This document shows, in pieces, positions 1-8,542 of a DNA stretch of 31,825 nt (the first letter of the stretch is position 1; every line of letters starts with the position of its first letter). Location of the stretch: the NCBI GenBank assembly GCA_040002735.1, contig JBDUDX010000003.1, positions 1-31,825 on the forward strand, given 5' to 3'. Source of the stretch: JADGOV01 sp040002735 (GTDB taxonomy: Bacteria > Actinomycetota > Actinomycetes > JADGOV01). The notes below the pieces were generated by a model that saw only the letters and a program-made list of their open reading frames with translations, did no database searches and was not told the DNA's origin. The translations under genes were made by a program, and so were the position numbers.

Positions 1-54
1 TAGCGCGCCTGCTTTGGGAGCAGGAGATCGGGAGTTCGAGTCTCCCCGCCCCGA
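1..54 (+). tRNA. tRNA-Pro(TGG), 3' part only
   Basis: The window opens inside the D-loop of a tRNA. The anticodon stem CCTGC (8-12) pairs with GCAGG (20-24) around the loop TTTGGGA, which puts the anticodon TGG at 15-17. The T-arm is GGGAG (30-34), loop TTCGAGT, CTCCC (42-46). The 3' acceptor strand CGCCCCG (47-53) is followed by discriminator base A54. CCA is not encoded. The 5' acceptor strand and most of the D-arm lie outside the window, so the acceptor pairing cannot be checked. The TGG anticodon identifies a proline isoacceptor. Confidence 0.93.
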
Positions 55-120
55 CTTCGCTGCCCGCCTCCGTATACAACAGCCGACACCAGCACGCCGT
101 ACCCAAGGAGAACCGCCGCC

Positions 121-1593
121 GTGAAGAGCGCAGTCGAGAGCCTCAACCCGACCCGCGTCCGGCTCACGGTCGAGGTCCCCTTCGACGAGTTGAAGCCCGA
201 TCTGGACACCGCGTATCGGGAGATCGGCCGGCAGGTGCGGATCTCCGGTTTTCGACCGGGCAAGGTTCCGGCGCGCATTCTGGACCAGCGGGTAGGTCGC
301 GGAGCGGTCCTGGAGCAGGCCATGCAAGGCGCGGTTCCTCGGCTCTACGGTGACGCGCTGCGGGCCAACGAGGTTCAGGTCGTAGGCCAGCCCGACGTGG
401 AGGTCACCAAGTTCGCGGACGGCGAAGAGCTGATCTTCACCGCCGACGTGGATGTACGACCCGAGATCGAGCTTCCCGACTATCGCGGGCTTGCGGTCAC
501 CGTCGACGACGCCGAGGTCGCCGAGGAGGACATCGACGAGCAACTCGGCGCGCTGCGCGAACGTTTCGCCACGCTCACGAGCGTGCAACGTCCGGTGGCT
601 GCCGGTGATTACGTACTGCTGGATCTGGTGGCCACGATCGACGGCGAGGAGGTTTCCGGGTCCCAGGCCACCGGACTGTCCTATGAGGTCGGCAGTAACG
701 ACCTCATGCCCGGCCTTGACGAGGCGATCACCGGAGCGGCCGAGGGCGAGACGCGCACCTTCGACAGCGACCTGACGAGGGGCGACTATGCCGAGCGGAT
801 CGCCCAGGTGGGTGCCACAGTGCGCAGTGTCAAGGAGAAGGACCTGCCGACATTCGATGATGACTTCGCCCAGACGGCGAGCGAGTTCGACACGATCGAG
901 GAGATGCGGGCCGATGCCCGGGCCCGGATGGGTTCGATGAAGCGCATCGAGCAGGGCGTCCAGGCCCGTGATCGGGTACTCGAAGCGCTGCTGGAACGGG
1001 TCGAGGTACCGCTACCGGAGAGCTTGATCAAGGCGGAGATCGAGTGGCGGCAGGAGAACATCAACTCTCAACTCGCCCAGGCCGGCCTGACCATGGCGGA
1101 GTACTTGGCCGCTGAGGACCGCACCGAGGAGGACATGGCCGCCGAGATCGCCGAATCGGCCCGGGAGGCAGTCAAGTCGCAGTTCGTGCTCGAGGCGGTC
1201 GCCGGCAAGGAGGAGGTCGGCGTCTCCGAGGCCGAACTCACCGACCACATCGTCCGCCGGGGGCGGCAACTGAATCTGGCGCCCGATGTCTTCGCCCGTC
1301 AGGTGGTGGACTCCGGCGGTCTCGGCACGCTGGCCAGTGAGGTGGTACGCGGCAAGGCGCTGGCGCTGATCCTCGAACAGGCGGTGATCACCGACGTCTC
1401 CGGTCGGCCGGTGGATCTCAACGCGGTGAGCACTGAGTACGAAGCCGCTGCTGACGGCGACGAGCTGGCGCAGAGCGAGCGGGCGTCGGCGCCGCTCGAC
1501 GGGGAGCCGGTGGCGGCTGGCCCCGAGGGTGAGCCGGACCCGGCCGTTGACGGTGAAGCGATTCCGGCGGCCGGCGACCTCAGCGTCAGCTGA
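121..1593 (+). CDS. tig: Trigger factor, ribosome-bound chaperone and prolyl isomerase
   Basis: This cytoplasmic chaperone docks at the ribosome exit tunnel and shields nascent chains; its FKBP-type domain isomerises prolyl bonds. The 490-residue product has the ribosome-binding signature GFRPGKVP at residues 43-50 in the N-terminal domain, an FKBP-like domain at roughly 150-240 and a long helical C-terminal chaperone domain. The last 60 or so residues are Asp/Glu/Ala/Pro-rich and probably disordered; this makes the protein longer than the roughly 430-residue enterobacterial form, as is common in actinobacteria. The GTG start at 121 follows AAGGAG (105-110) with a 10-nt gap. It lies immediately upstream of the clpP1-clpP2-clpX genes, the usual order linking folding and proteolysis. 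Identity is secure. Confidence 0.97.
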   Translation: MKSAVESLNPTRVRLTVEVPFDELKPDLDTAYREIGRQVRISGFRPGKVPARILDQRVGRGAVLEQAMQGAVPRLYGDALRANEVQVVGQPDVEVTKFADGEELIFTADVDVRPEIELPDYRGLAVTVDDAEVAEEDIDEQLGALRERFATLTSVQRPVAAGDYVLLDLVATIDGEEVSGSQATGLSYEVGSNDLMPGLDEAITGAAEGETRTFDSDLTRGDYAERIAQVGATVRSVKEKDLPTFDDDFAQTASEFDTIEEMRADARARMGSMKRIEQGVQARDRVLEALLERVEVPLPESLIKAEIEWRQENINSQLAQAGLTMAEYLAAEDRTEEDMAAEIAESAREAVKSQFVLEAVAGKEEVGVSEAELTDHIVRRGRQLNLAPDVFARQVVDSGGLGTLASEVVRGKALALILEQAVITDVSGRPVDLNAVSTEYEAAADGDELAQSERASAPLDGEPVAAGPEGEPDPAVDGEAIPAAGDLSVS

Positions 1594-1609
1594 TCGCGCG
1601 CGAACCTCT

Positions 1610-1624
1610 GCGCTGAGGGTGAAC
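1610..1624 (+). promoter_or_regulatory. Candidate ClgR operator upstream of clpP1
   Basis: The 15-mer GCGCTGAGGGTGAAC matches 13 of 15 positions of the actinobacterial ClgR consensus as I recall it (WCGCYNANRGCGWWS); the mismatches are the first base and the T at position 11. ClgR is the known activator of clpP1P2 and clpC in Streptomyces, Corynebacterium and Mycobacterium. The site is about 85 bp before the clpP1 start, and a -10-like TAGGGT lies downstream at 1663-1668, a plausible arrangement for an activator. The consensus is quoted from memory and no scan was run. Confidence 0.42.
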
Positions 1625-1708
1625 ACCGCGGTGGGAGGCGCTCCGCGGGACTCCCGAGCGGCTAGGGTCGGATCAGTAACCCCCCTCCGATTCGAGCAGG
1701 TGACCAGC

Positions 1709-2359
1709 GTGACGCAGACGTCCGGAATTGCCGTACCGTCCGGCGGTGGGGACGGCCCGACTGCCCGCACTCGCGGCAACGGGATGAATCTCGGTGATCA
1801 GGTCTTCGACCGCCTGCTCCGGGAACGCATCGTCTTCCTCGGCTCCGAGGTCGGCGACGCCAACGCCAACGAGATCTGCGCCCAGCTCCTGCTGCTCGCC
1901 GCGGAGGACTCCGACCGCGACATCTGGCTCTACATCAATTCACCCGGCGGCTCCGTCACGGCGGGCATGGCGATCTACGACACCATGCAGTGGGTGGACA
2001 ACGACGTGGCGACCGTCGCGCTGGGCCTCGCGGCCTCCATGGGCCAGTTCCTGCTCTGCGCCGGCGCGAACGGTAAGCGGTACGCCCTTCCGCACGCCCG
2101 GATCATGATGCACCAGCCGTCCGGCGGACTCGGTGGCACCGCGTCCGACATCGCCATTCAGGCCGAGAACATGCTCTACATCAAGAAGACGATGCAGGAG
2201 CGCATCTCCTTCCACACCGGTCAGAGCGTCGAGCAGATCGAAAAGGACTCCGACCGTGACCGGTGGTTCACCGCGGAAGAAGCCAAGGACTACGGCTTCG
2301 TCGACCACGTAGTGACCGGCGCCAAGCAGGTCCCCTCCGGCGCCGGCACCTTGAGCTGA
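1709..2359 (+). CDS. clpP1: ATP-dependent Clp protease proteolytic subunit ClpP1
   Basis: This is a serine peptidase subunit of the ClpP barrel, which degrades proteins fed in by ClpX or ClpC. The catalytic triad is complete: Ser110 in AASMGQ, His135 in MMHQP and Asp180 in EKDSDRD (numbered from the start used here). I chose GTG 1709 because GAGCAGG (1694-1700) precedes it by 8 nt; GTG 1700 and ATG 1784 are alternatives, the last giving a form that begins MNLGDQVF. The open frame extends further 5' into tig, but that part is not protein-like. The product is 216 residues with a short Gly/Ser-rich N-terminus, possibly a processed propeptide as known for actinobacterial ClpP. clpP2 follows after 13 bp, and heteromeric ClpP1P2 barrels are the rule in actinobacteria. 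Confidence 0.95.
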   Translation: MTQTSGIAVPSGGGDGPTARTRGNGMNLGDQVFDRLLRERIVFLGSEVGDANANEICAQLLLLAAEDSDRDIWLYINSPGGSVTAGMAIYDTMQWVDNDVATVALGLAASMGQFLLCAGANGKRYALPHARIMMHQPSGGLGGTASDIAIQAENMLYIKKTMQERISFHTGQSVEQIEKDSDRDRWFTAEEAKDYGFVDHVVTGAKQVPSGAGTLS

Positions 2360-2372
2360 GAGCGCGGAACCT

Positions 2373-2981
2373 ATGTCGTACACCATTCCCTACGTCGTCG
2401 AGCAGACCAGCCGCGGCGAGCGCACCTTCGACATCTTCAGCCGCCTGCTCAAGGAGCGGATCGTCTTCCTTGGCACGCCGATCGATGACGGTGTCGCGAA
2501 CGTCGTGATGGCCCAGCTGCTGCACCTGGAGTCCGAGGATCCGGATCGCGACATCAACCTCTACATCAACTCTCCCGGTGGCTCGTTCACCGCGTTGACC
2601 GCGATCTACGACACCATGCAGTTCATCCGGGCCGAGATCCAGACGTACTGCATGGGCCAGGCCGCATCAGCGGCAGCGGTCATCCTTGGTGCTGGTACGA
2701 AGGGGAAGCGGTTCGCCCTCGAGCACTCCCGGGTGCTGCTCCACCAGCCCTACAGCGAGGGCGGCGGGCAGGGAAGTGACATCGAGATCCAGGCCCGCGA
2801 GATTCTGCGGATGCGCACCATGCTGGAGCAGATGCTTTCCCGGCACACCGGTCGGGATGAGGAGCTCATCCGCGCCGACATCGAGCGCGACAAGATTCTG
2901 ACCGCGACCGAGGCTTTGGAGTACGGTCTCATCGACGAAGTGATCACCACCAGGAAGGTGCATGGCGAGTTCACCTCCTGA
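2373..2981 (+). CDS. clpP2: ATP-dependent Clp protease proteolytic subunit ClpP2
   Basis: This is the second ClpP peptidase subunit, expected to form a mixed tetradecamer with ClpP1. It is 202 residues long, with triad Ser99 (GQAASAAA), His124 (LLHQP) and Asp169 (RADIERD). The ATG start lies only 13 bp after clpP1, so the two are probably co-transcribed; the ribosome site is weak, which suggests translational coupling. The N-terminus MSYTIPYVVEQTSRGER resembles the short propeptide of other actinobacterial ClpP2 proteins. The active-site segment ends in ILGAGTKGKR rather than the LCAGANGKR of ClpP1, so the two copies are diverged paralogues and not a recent duplication. Confidence 0.95.
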   Translation: MSYTIPYVVEQTSRGERTFDIFSRLLKERIVFLGTPIDDGVANVVMAQLLHLESEDPDRDINLYINSPGGSFTALTAIYDTMQFIRAEIQTYCMGQAASAAAVILGAGTKGKRFALEHSRVLLHQPYSEGGGQGSDIEIQAREILRMRTMLEQMLSRHTGRDEELIRADIERDKILTATEALEYGLIDEVITTRKVHGEFTS

Positions 2982-3109
2982 CTGCCCAACTGGGCGACAT
3001 GAGTGACCGATGACGGATAAAGGGGTCCGTTCCACCTATCTAGACGGTACGGTCATCCCTACGGGCGATGGCCCCGTACCGGCACCGCCCACAGGAAGAA
3101 GGTTCCCGA

Positions 3110-4390
3110 GTGGCACGAATCGGTGACGGTGGCGACCTCCTGAAGTGTTCCTTCTGCGGCAAATCGCAGAAGCAGGTCAAGAAGCTGATCGCCGGACCAG
3201 GTGTTTACATCTGCGACGAGTGCATCGACCTGTGCAACGAGATCATCGAAGAGGAACTGTCCGAATCCTCGGATCTGCGGTGGGACGACCTGCCGAAGCC
3301 GAAGGAGATTTTCGACTTCCTCGACTCCTACGTTATTGGTCAGGACTCGGCGAAACGGACGCTGTCCGTCGCGGTCTACAACCATTACAAGCGTATCCAG
3401 GCCGGGGATAAGGACAAGGACTCCGTCGAGTTGGCGAAGTCCAACATCCTGCTCCTCGGCCCGACCGGATGCGGCAAGACGCTGCTGGCTCAGACCTTGG
3501 CCCGAATGCTCAACGTGCCGTTCGCGATCGCGGACGCCACCGCGCTCACCGAAGCCGGATATGTGGGCGAGGATGTCGAGAACATCCTGCTGAAGCTCAT
3601 CCAGGCCGCAGACTATGACGTACGCAAGGCAGAGACCGGGATTATCTACATCGACGAGGTCGACAAGATCGCCCGCAAGTCGGAGAACCCGTCGATTACC
3701 CGGGATGTCTCCGGTGAGGGCGTTCAACAGGCGTTGCTGAAGATCCTGGAGGGCACCACGGCCTCGGTGCCGCCGCAGGGCGGCCGTAAGCATCCGCACC
3801 AAGAATTCATCCAGATCGACACCACCAATGTGCTGTTCATCTGCGGCGGAGCTTTCGCTGGCCTCGACAAGATCATTGACTCGCGGGTGGGGCAGAAGTC
3901 CATTGGATTCGGCGCATCGCTGCGGTCCAAGGCTGACATTGACATTGCCGACGCTTTCGCCGACGTGATGCCGGAGGATCTGCTCAAGTTCGGCCTGATC
4001 CCCGAGTTCATCGGCCGGCTGCCGGTGATTACCAGCGTGCACAATTTGGACCGGCCCGCGCTCATGCAGATCCTGACGGAGCCGAAGAACGCCCTCGTTC
4101 GGCAGTACCGGCGGTTGTTCGACTTGGACAACGTGGACCTGGAGTTCCGGGATGACTCCCTGGAGGCGATCGCGAACCAGGCCATCCTTCGCGGAACCGG
4201 TGCCCGCGGGCTGCGCGCGATCATGGAGGAAGTCCTGCTTTCGGTGATGTACGACATTCCCAGCCGCAAGGACATCGCCCGCGTAGTGATCACCCGCGAA
4301 GCGGTGGTTGAGAAGGCCGATCCGACCCTGGTTCCTCGCGGCATCACCCCGGAGATTCGCAAGCGGGAGCGCCGCGACAAGTCGGCCTAG
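3110..4390 (+). CDS. clpX: ATP-dependent Clp protease ATP-binding subunit ClpX
   Basis: This hexameric AAA+ unfoldase recognises tagged proteins and threads them into ClpP. From the chosen start the protein has 426 residues. It has an N-terminal zinc-binding domain with C13-X2-C16 and C35-X2-C38, Walker A GPTGCGKT at 117-124, Walker B with Asp182-Glu183 (IYIDEVDK), the GYVGED pore loop, the RKH loop and the IGF loop (KSIGFGA) that docks onto ClpP. GTG 3110 is preferred because a purine-rich GAAGAAGG (3095-3102) lies 7 nt upstream and the product then begins MARIGDGGDLLKC as in relatives; the upstream in-frame ATG 3068 would add 14 unlikely residues. The 128-bp gap after clpP2 could hold its own promoter. 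Confidence 0.97.
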   Translation: MARIGDGGDLLKCSFCGKSQKQVKKLIAGPGVYICDECIDLCNEIIEEELSESSDLRWDDLPKPKEIFDFLDSYVIGQDSAKRTLSVAVYNHYKRIQAGDKDKDSVELAKSNILLLGPTGCGKTLLAQTLARMLNVPFAIADATALTEAGYVGEDVENILLKLIQAADYDVRKAETGIIYIDEVDKIARKSENPSITRDVSGEGVQQALLKILEGTTASVPPQGGRKHPHQEFIQIDTTNVLFICGGAFAGLDKIIDSRVGQKSIGFGASLRSKADIDIADAFADVMPEDLLKFGLIPEFIGRLPVITSVHNLDRPALMQILTEPKNALVRQYRRLFDLDNVDLEFRDDSLEAIANQAILRGTGARGLRAIMEEVLLSVMYDIPSRKDIARVVITREAVVEKADPTLVPRGITPEIRKRERRDKSA

Positions 4391-4396
4391 CCGCCG

Positions 4397-4417
4397 CTCG
4401 GGCGCAGGCGCCTCGAG
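4397..4417 (+). terminator. Hairpin after clpX, terminator-like
   Basis: GGCG (4401-4404) pairs with CGCC (4409-4412) around CAGG, and CTCG (4397-4400) extends the stem with CGAG (4414-4417) past one bulged T. It begins 7 bp after the clpX stop and ends before the valS promoter. There is no T-tract, as is common for actinobacterial terminators. Confidence 0.5.
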
Positions 4418-4443
4418 CCGACCGGACCCCCCAGGGAACTTCC

Positions 4444-4456
4444 TAGACTGGCCGAT
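4444..4456 (+). promoter_or_regulatory. valS -10 box, apparent leaderless start
   Basis: TAGACT (4444-4449) fits the actinobacterial -10 pattern TANNNT and ends exactly 7 nt before the valS GTG (4457). Transcription would then begin at or within a base or two of the start codon, giving a leaderless mRNA. No good Shine-Dalgarno sequence is properly spaced: AGGGAA at 4433-4438 is too far upstream. No convincing -35 box was found. Confidence 0.5.
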
Positions 4457-7072
4457 GTGACCGCACCCCCTGCCGAGCGCAACGACCTTCCCAGCCAGTA
4501 CGACGCCGGCCTCGTCGAGGCGGACATCTACGCCGGGTGGGAGCGGTCCGGCTACTTCCTGGCGGACGTCGCGAGCCGCAAGCCGGCGTACTCCATCGTC
4601 ATCCCGCCGCCGAACGTCAACGGTTCGCTGCACATCGGTCATGCCTTCGAGCACACCCTGATCGATGCGATCATCCGGCGCAAGCGGATGGCCGGCTTCG
4701 AAGCGCTGTGGTTGCCGGGCATGGATCACGCCGGCATCTCCATGCAGAACGTCGTCGAGCGGCACCTCGGCACCGAAGGCATCTCGCGACACGACCTCGG
4801 CCGGGCGGCGTTCGTCGAGCGGGTGTGGGAGTACAAGGCCAACTACGGCGGCGCAATTCTGCGCCAGATGCGTCGCCTGGGCAGCAGCGTGGACTGGAGC
4901 CGCGAACGCTTCACCATGGACGCGGGGCTATCCCGGGCAGTCCGGACCATGTTCGGCCGAATGTACGCCGACGGCCTGATCTACCGGGCCGAGCGGATCA
5001 TCAACTGGTGCCCGCGGTGCATGACGGCCCTGTCGGACATCGAGGTGGAGCATTCCGACGACGAGGGCGAGTTGGTCTCGATCCGCTACGGCCCGCTCAC
5101 GGTGGCGACCACGCGGGTGGAGACCATGCTCGGCGACACCGCGGTGGCGGTGCACCCCGACGATGAGCGGTACGCGCACCTGATCGGCACGGAGGTGGAG
5201 CTGCCGCTCACCGGGCGGCGGATTCCGGTGGTCGCCGACGATGCCGTCGACCCGGCGTTCGGTACCGGCGCGGTGAAGGTGACGCCGGCCCACGACCCCA
5301 ACGACTTCGCCATCGGTCAGCGGCACGGACTTGCGACGCCGTCGGTGATAAACGAGCGGGGAGTGATCATCGCGTCCGGTCCGTTCCAGGGACTGGACCG
5401 CTACGAGGCCCGCCCGGCGATCACCGCGGCGCTGCGCGAGCTCGGGCTCATCGTGGCGGAGAAACGCCCGTACCTGCACGCCGTCGGGCACTGCGACCGG
5501 TGCAAGACGGTAGTGGAGCCGCGGCTGTCCAAGCAGTGGTTCGTCGCGGTGGCTCCGCTCGCCAAGGCAGCCGGGGATGCGGTGCGGGACGGCCGGACAA
5601 CCCTGCACCCGCCGGAGATGCGCGATCGGTACTTTGCCTGGGTGGACAATATGCACGACTGGTGCATCAGCCGCCAGCTGTGGTGGGGCCACCGGATCCC
5701 GGTCTGGTACTGCTCGGACGGGCACGTCACCGTGCCTGGCGACGCCGATCAGCCCGATCCCCTTACCTGCGGAACCTGCGGACTCGACGGCCTACGCCAG
5801 GACGACGACGTACTGGATACCTGGTTCTCCTCCGGCCTGTGGCCCTTCTCCACCCTGGGCTGGCCGGCGGAAACGGAAGATCTGGCCCGGTTCTATCCGA
5901 CCTCTGCCCTGGTGGTCGGGTACGACATCATCTTCTTCTGGGTCGCCCGGATGATGATGTTCGGTACGTATGCGCTGCCGGACGTGCCGTTCCGCGACGT
6001 GTTGCTGCACGGCCTGGTGCGCGATTCCCGCGGCAAGAAGATGTCCAAGAGCTGGGGCAACGTGGTGGACCCGCTGGAGTGGGTCGACCGCTATGGGGCG
6101 GACGCGCTGCGCTTCACCCTCGCCCGCGGCGCCAATCCCGGCGGCGACGTGCCGGTAAGCGAGGAATGGGTGCAGGGCGCCCGCAACTTCACCAACAAGC
6201 TTTGGAACGCCACTCGTTTTGCGCTACTCAACGGCGCGTCGACCACCGAGCCGCTCCCCGCCCCAGAGGAATTGGATCCGGAGTCGGACTGGATTCTGTC
6301 CCGGCTACAGACCGTGGTGGCCGAGGTGGACGGCTACTACGAGGCGTACGAATTCGGCCGGGTCTGCGAGACGCTGTTCCACTTCGCCTGGGACGAGCTA
6401 TGCGACTGGTATCTGGAGTTGGCCAAGCTGCCGCTGGCAAATCCCGACCTTGCCCCGAGAACCCGGGCGGTGCTCGGCCACGTCTTCGATGTCCTGCTCC
6501 GGTTGCTGCATCCCGTCATGCCCTTCGTCACCGAAACGCTGTGGCGTCAGCTGACCGGCGGGGAGAGCGTCATGGTGGCGGAGTGGCCGGTGGCGGATCC
6601 GTCGTACGCCCACCGGGGGGCGGAGGAGGCGATCGCCGAGTTGCAGGATGTGGTGACGGCGGTCCGCCGGTTCCGCTCCGATCAACGGGTGAAGCCCTCG
6701 GCGACCCTGCCGGCGGTCGCGGTGGGCGGCTCGGTGCCGTTTCCCGCGCAAGTGGCCGCCCTGGCTCGGCTTGCCGGCCTGGGATCTGCGGAACAGCTGC
6801 CCCCGGGATGGTCGCCGGTCGTCGCCGGCCGCGTGTCACTGGGCGTCGACCTGTCCGGGGTGATCGATCTCGCCGCCGAGCGCGCTCGGTTGGCGAAGGA
6901 CCGGGCCGCCGCCGTGAAGGAGCGCGAATCGGCGTCCGCAAAGCTGACCAACGCCCAGTTCGTCGGCAAGGCCCCGGCTGCGGTGATCGACAAGACCAAG
7001 GCCCGGTTGGGCGCAGCGGAGGCGGACCTGGCCCGGATCGCCGACCAACTGGCCGCGCTGCGATCGGAATGA
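4457..7072 (+). CDS. valS: Valyl-tRNA synthetase
   Basis: This enzyme charges tRNA-Val with valine in the cytoplasm. It is a class I synthetase of 871 residues: PPPNVNGSLHIGHA near residue 52 carries the HIGH motif, KKMSKSWGN carries KMSKS, and TTRVETMLGDTAVAVHPDDERY marks the CP1 editing domain that hydrolyses mischarged Thr-tRNA. Two Cys pairs (WCPRC and CDRC) and a third (CGTCG) suggest structural zinc knuckles. The C-terminal 65 residues (from about IDLAAERARLAKDRAA) form the coiled-coil arm typical of bacterial ValRS. The start follows a likely leaderless promoter. The stop overlaps the folC start (ATGA), so folC is translationally coupled. Confidence 0.97.
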   Translation: MTAPPAERNDLPSQYDAGLVEADIYAGWERSGYFLADVASRKPAYSIVIPPPNVNGSLHIGHAFEHTLIDAIIRRKRMAGFEALWLPGMDHAGISMQNVVERHLGTEGISRHDLGRAAFVERVWEYKANYGGAILRQMRRLGSSVDWSRERFTMDAGLSRAVRTMFGRMYADGLIYRAERIINWCPRCMTALSDIEVEHSDDEGELVSIRYGPLTVATTRVETMLGDTAVAVHPDDERYAHLIGTEVELPLTGRRIPVVADDAVDPAFGTGAVKVTPAHDPNDFAIGQRHGLATPSVINERGVIIASGPFQGLDRYEARPAITAALRELGLIVAEKRPYLHAVGHCDRCKTVVEPRLSKQWFVAVAPLAKAAGDAVRDGRTTLHPPEMRDRYFAWVDNMHDWCISRQLWWGHRIPVWYCSDGHVTVPGDADQPDPLTCGTCGLDGLRQDDDVLDTWFSSGLWPFSTLGWPAETEDLARFYPTSALVVGYDIIFFWVARMMMFGTYALPDVPFRDVLLHGLVRDSRGKKMSKSWGNVVDPLEWVDRYGADALRFTLARGANPGGDVPVSEEWVQGARNFTNKLWNATRFALLNGASTTEPLPAPEELDPESDWILSRLQTVVAEVDGYYEAYEFGRVCETLFHFAWDELCDWYLELAKLPLANPDLAPRTRAVLGHVFDVLLRLLHPVMPFVTETLWRQLTGGESVMVAEWPVADPSYAHRGAEEAIAELQDVVTAVRRFRSDQRVKPSATLPAVAVGGSVPFPAQVAALARLAGLGSAEQLPPGWSPVVAGRVSLGVDLSGVIDLAAERARLAKDRAAAVKERESASAKLTNAQFVGKAPAAVIDKTKARLGAAEADLARIADQLAALRSE

Positions 7073-8412
7073 CGGGGTCCGGCGACGGGAGCGCGGATCT
7101 GGCCCGGGTCCAGGCCGAGCTGGACGCCCGCATCCCCAGCCGGATCGTGCCCGGACTGGAGCGCATCCGGTACCTGCTGCATCTGTTGGGTGACCCGCAA
7201 CGCGCCTACCCGTCGATCCATATTGCCGGTACGAACGGCAAGACCAGCACGGCCCGGATGGTGGACGCGCTGCTGGTCGCGTTCGGGCTGCGTACTGGAC
7301 GGACCACCAGTCCCCACCTGGCGTCGGTCACCGAACGGATCGCGGTGGACGGCGTACCGCTGGACGGAGCCAGCTTCGCCGCCGCGTACGACGACATCGC
7401 GCCGCTGGTATCTCTCACCGACGAGCGCCATCCCGACCGGGTGACCTACTACGAGCTGCTCACCGCGATGGCGTTCGCGCACTTCGCCGACCGACCCGTC
7501 GATGTGGCGGTGGTCGAGGTCGGTCTCGGCGGCCGCTGGGATGCCACCAACGTGCTGGACGCCCCGGTAGCGGTGATCACCCCGATCGGCCTGGACCACC
7601 AGGAGTACCTGGGGGACACCCTCGCCGCGATCGCCACCGAGAAGGCGGCCATCGTGGCGGAGCACGCCGCCCTGGTCAGCGGAGTACAGGACGCCGCAGC
7701 TGCCGACGTGTTGTTCCAGCGGGCCGCCCAGGTCGGTGCCCAGTTGCTGCGGGAAGGCATCGAGTTCGGCATCCTTCAGCGCGCGGTTGCCGTCGGCGGT
7801 CAGCAGATCGCCCTGCGCGGAATCACCGGGGACTACGACGACATCTGGCTGCCGCTGCACGGCGCCCACCAAGCCTCCAATGCGGCCTGCGCGCTGGCCG
7901 CGGTGGAGGCGTTTCTGGGCGGCCAGGGTGCGCGCGGAGTACTCGACCCGGCCCTGGTCCGAGCCGGTTTCGCGGGCGTGGCGTCGCCCGGTCGGTTGGA
8001 GGTGCTGCGGACCTCACCGACCATCCTGGTCGACGCAGCGCACAACCCGGCCGGCGCACGCGCCACCGCCACCGCGCTGTCGGAGTCGTTCGGCTTCACC
8101 CGACTGGTGGGCGTGGTCGCGATTCTGGCCGACAAGGATGCAGCCGGAATCCTCGCTGAGCTGGAACCGCTGTTCGCCGAGGTGGTGATCACCACCAACG
8201 CGTCACCGCGGGCGTTCGCCGCCGACGATCTGGCCGGCATCGCGGTGGACATCTTCGGCGGGGACCGGGTACTCGTCGAACCGCAGCTGCCCGACGCCGT
8301 CGAGGCGGCCGTTGAGATCGCCGAGGCCGACGGGCTCGGCGGGGCCGGGGTACTGATCACCGGTTCGATCGTGACGGTCGCCGAAGCGCGGGCCCTGCTC
8401 GGGACACGCTGA
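7069..8412 (+). CDS. folC: Folylpolyglutamate synthase / dihydrofolate synthase
   Basis: This Mur-ligase-family enzyme adds glutamate to dihydropteroate and to reduced folates (folate biosynthesis, cytoplasm). The product of 447 residues shows the P-loop GTNGKTST at 54-61, TSPHL just after it, VEVGLGGRWDATN, ITPIGLDHQEYLG, the carbamylated-lysine region EKAAIV and LVDAAHNPAGA in the C-terminal domain. The ATG at 7069 shares bases with the valS stop codon, a 4-bp overlap that supports this start; the open frame runs far upstream inside valS but is not real there. The valS-folC pairing is conserved in actinobacteria. Confidence 0.96.
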   Translation: MTGSGDGSADLARVQAELDARIPSRIVPGLERIRYLLHLLGDPQRAYPSIHIAGTNGKTSTARMVDALLVAFGLRTGRTTSPHLASVTERIAVDGVPLDGASFAAAYDDIAPLVSLTDERHPDRVTYYELLTAMAFAHFADRPVDVAVVEVGLGGRWDATNVLDAPVAVITPIGLDHQEYLGDTLAAIATEKAAIVAEHAALVSGVQDAAAADVLFQRAAQVGAQLLREGIEFGILQRAVAVGGQQIALRGITGDYDDIWLPLHGAHQASNAACALAAVEAFLGGQGARGVLDPALVRAGFAGVASPGRLEVLRTSPTILVDAAHNPAGARATATALSESFGFTRLVGVVAILADKDAAGILAELEPLFAEVVITTNASPRAFAADDLAGIAVDIFGGDRVLVEPQLPDAVEAAVEIAEADGLGGAGVLITGSIVTVAEARALLGTR

Positions 8413-8417
8413 CGGCA

Positions 8418-8441
8418 GGCCCAGGACCGCCTCGCTGGGCC
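8418..8441 (+). terminator. Hairpin after folC, terminator-like
   Basis: GGCCCAG (8418-8424) and CTGGGCC (8435-8441) form a perfect 7-bp stem with a 10-nt loop, starting 5 bp after the folC stop. No T-run follows. It separates the valS-folC unit from ppk2. Confidence 0.55.
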
Positions 8442-8488
8442 AGCGGCATGTACCCCCGGCGTACCACCGTTTTTCGGGCTTTCGTCAG

Positions 8489-8524
8489 TAGGGTGTTGCG
8501 ACCGGTACGTTCCCGTTCCGGTCG
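8489..8524 (+). promoter_or_regulatory. Likely ppk2 promoter -10 and leader hairpin
   Basis: TAGGGT (8489-8494) is a TANNNT -10 candidate 48 bp before the ppk2 start. Just downstream CGACCGG (8499-8505) and CCGGTCG (8518-8524) form a perfect 7-bp inverted repeat with a 12-nt loop in the presumed 5' leader. I saw no convincing -35 box. The hairpin could also be an operator. Confidence 0.35.
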
Positions 8525-8542
8525 TTCGAAGACGGAGGCACC

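Noticed and set aside
1529..1708. Upstream extension of clpP1 into the tig coding region
   Set aside because: The first 60 residues are read out of frame through the tig C-terminus and lack ClpP similarity; a ribosome site supports GTG 1709.
3059..4792. 577-residue open frame on the reverse strand opposite clpX and valS
   Set aside because: It is a shadow of well-supported genes; long antisense frames are expected at this GC content, and the translation shows no domain.
5500..7068. Long upstream extension of the folC frame through valS
   Set aside because: The translation is Arg/Gly/Pro-rich shadow sequence; the ATGA overlap gives the true start.
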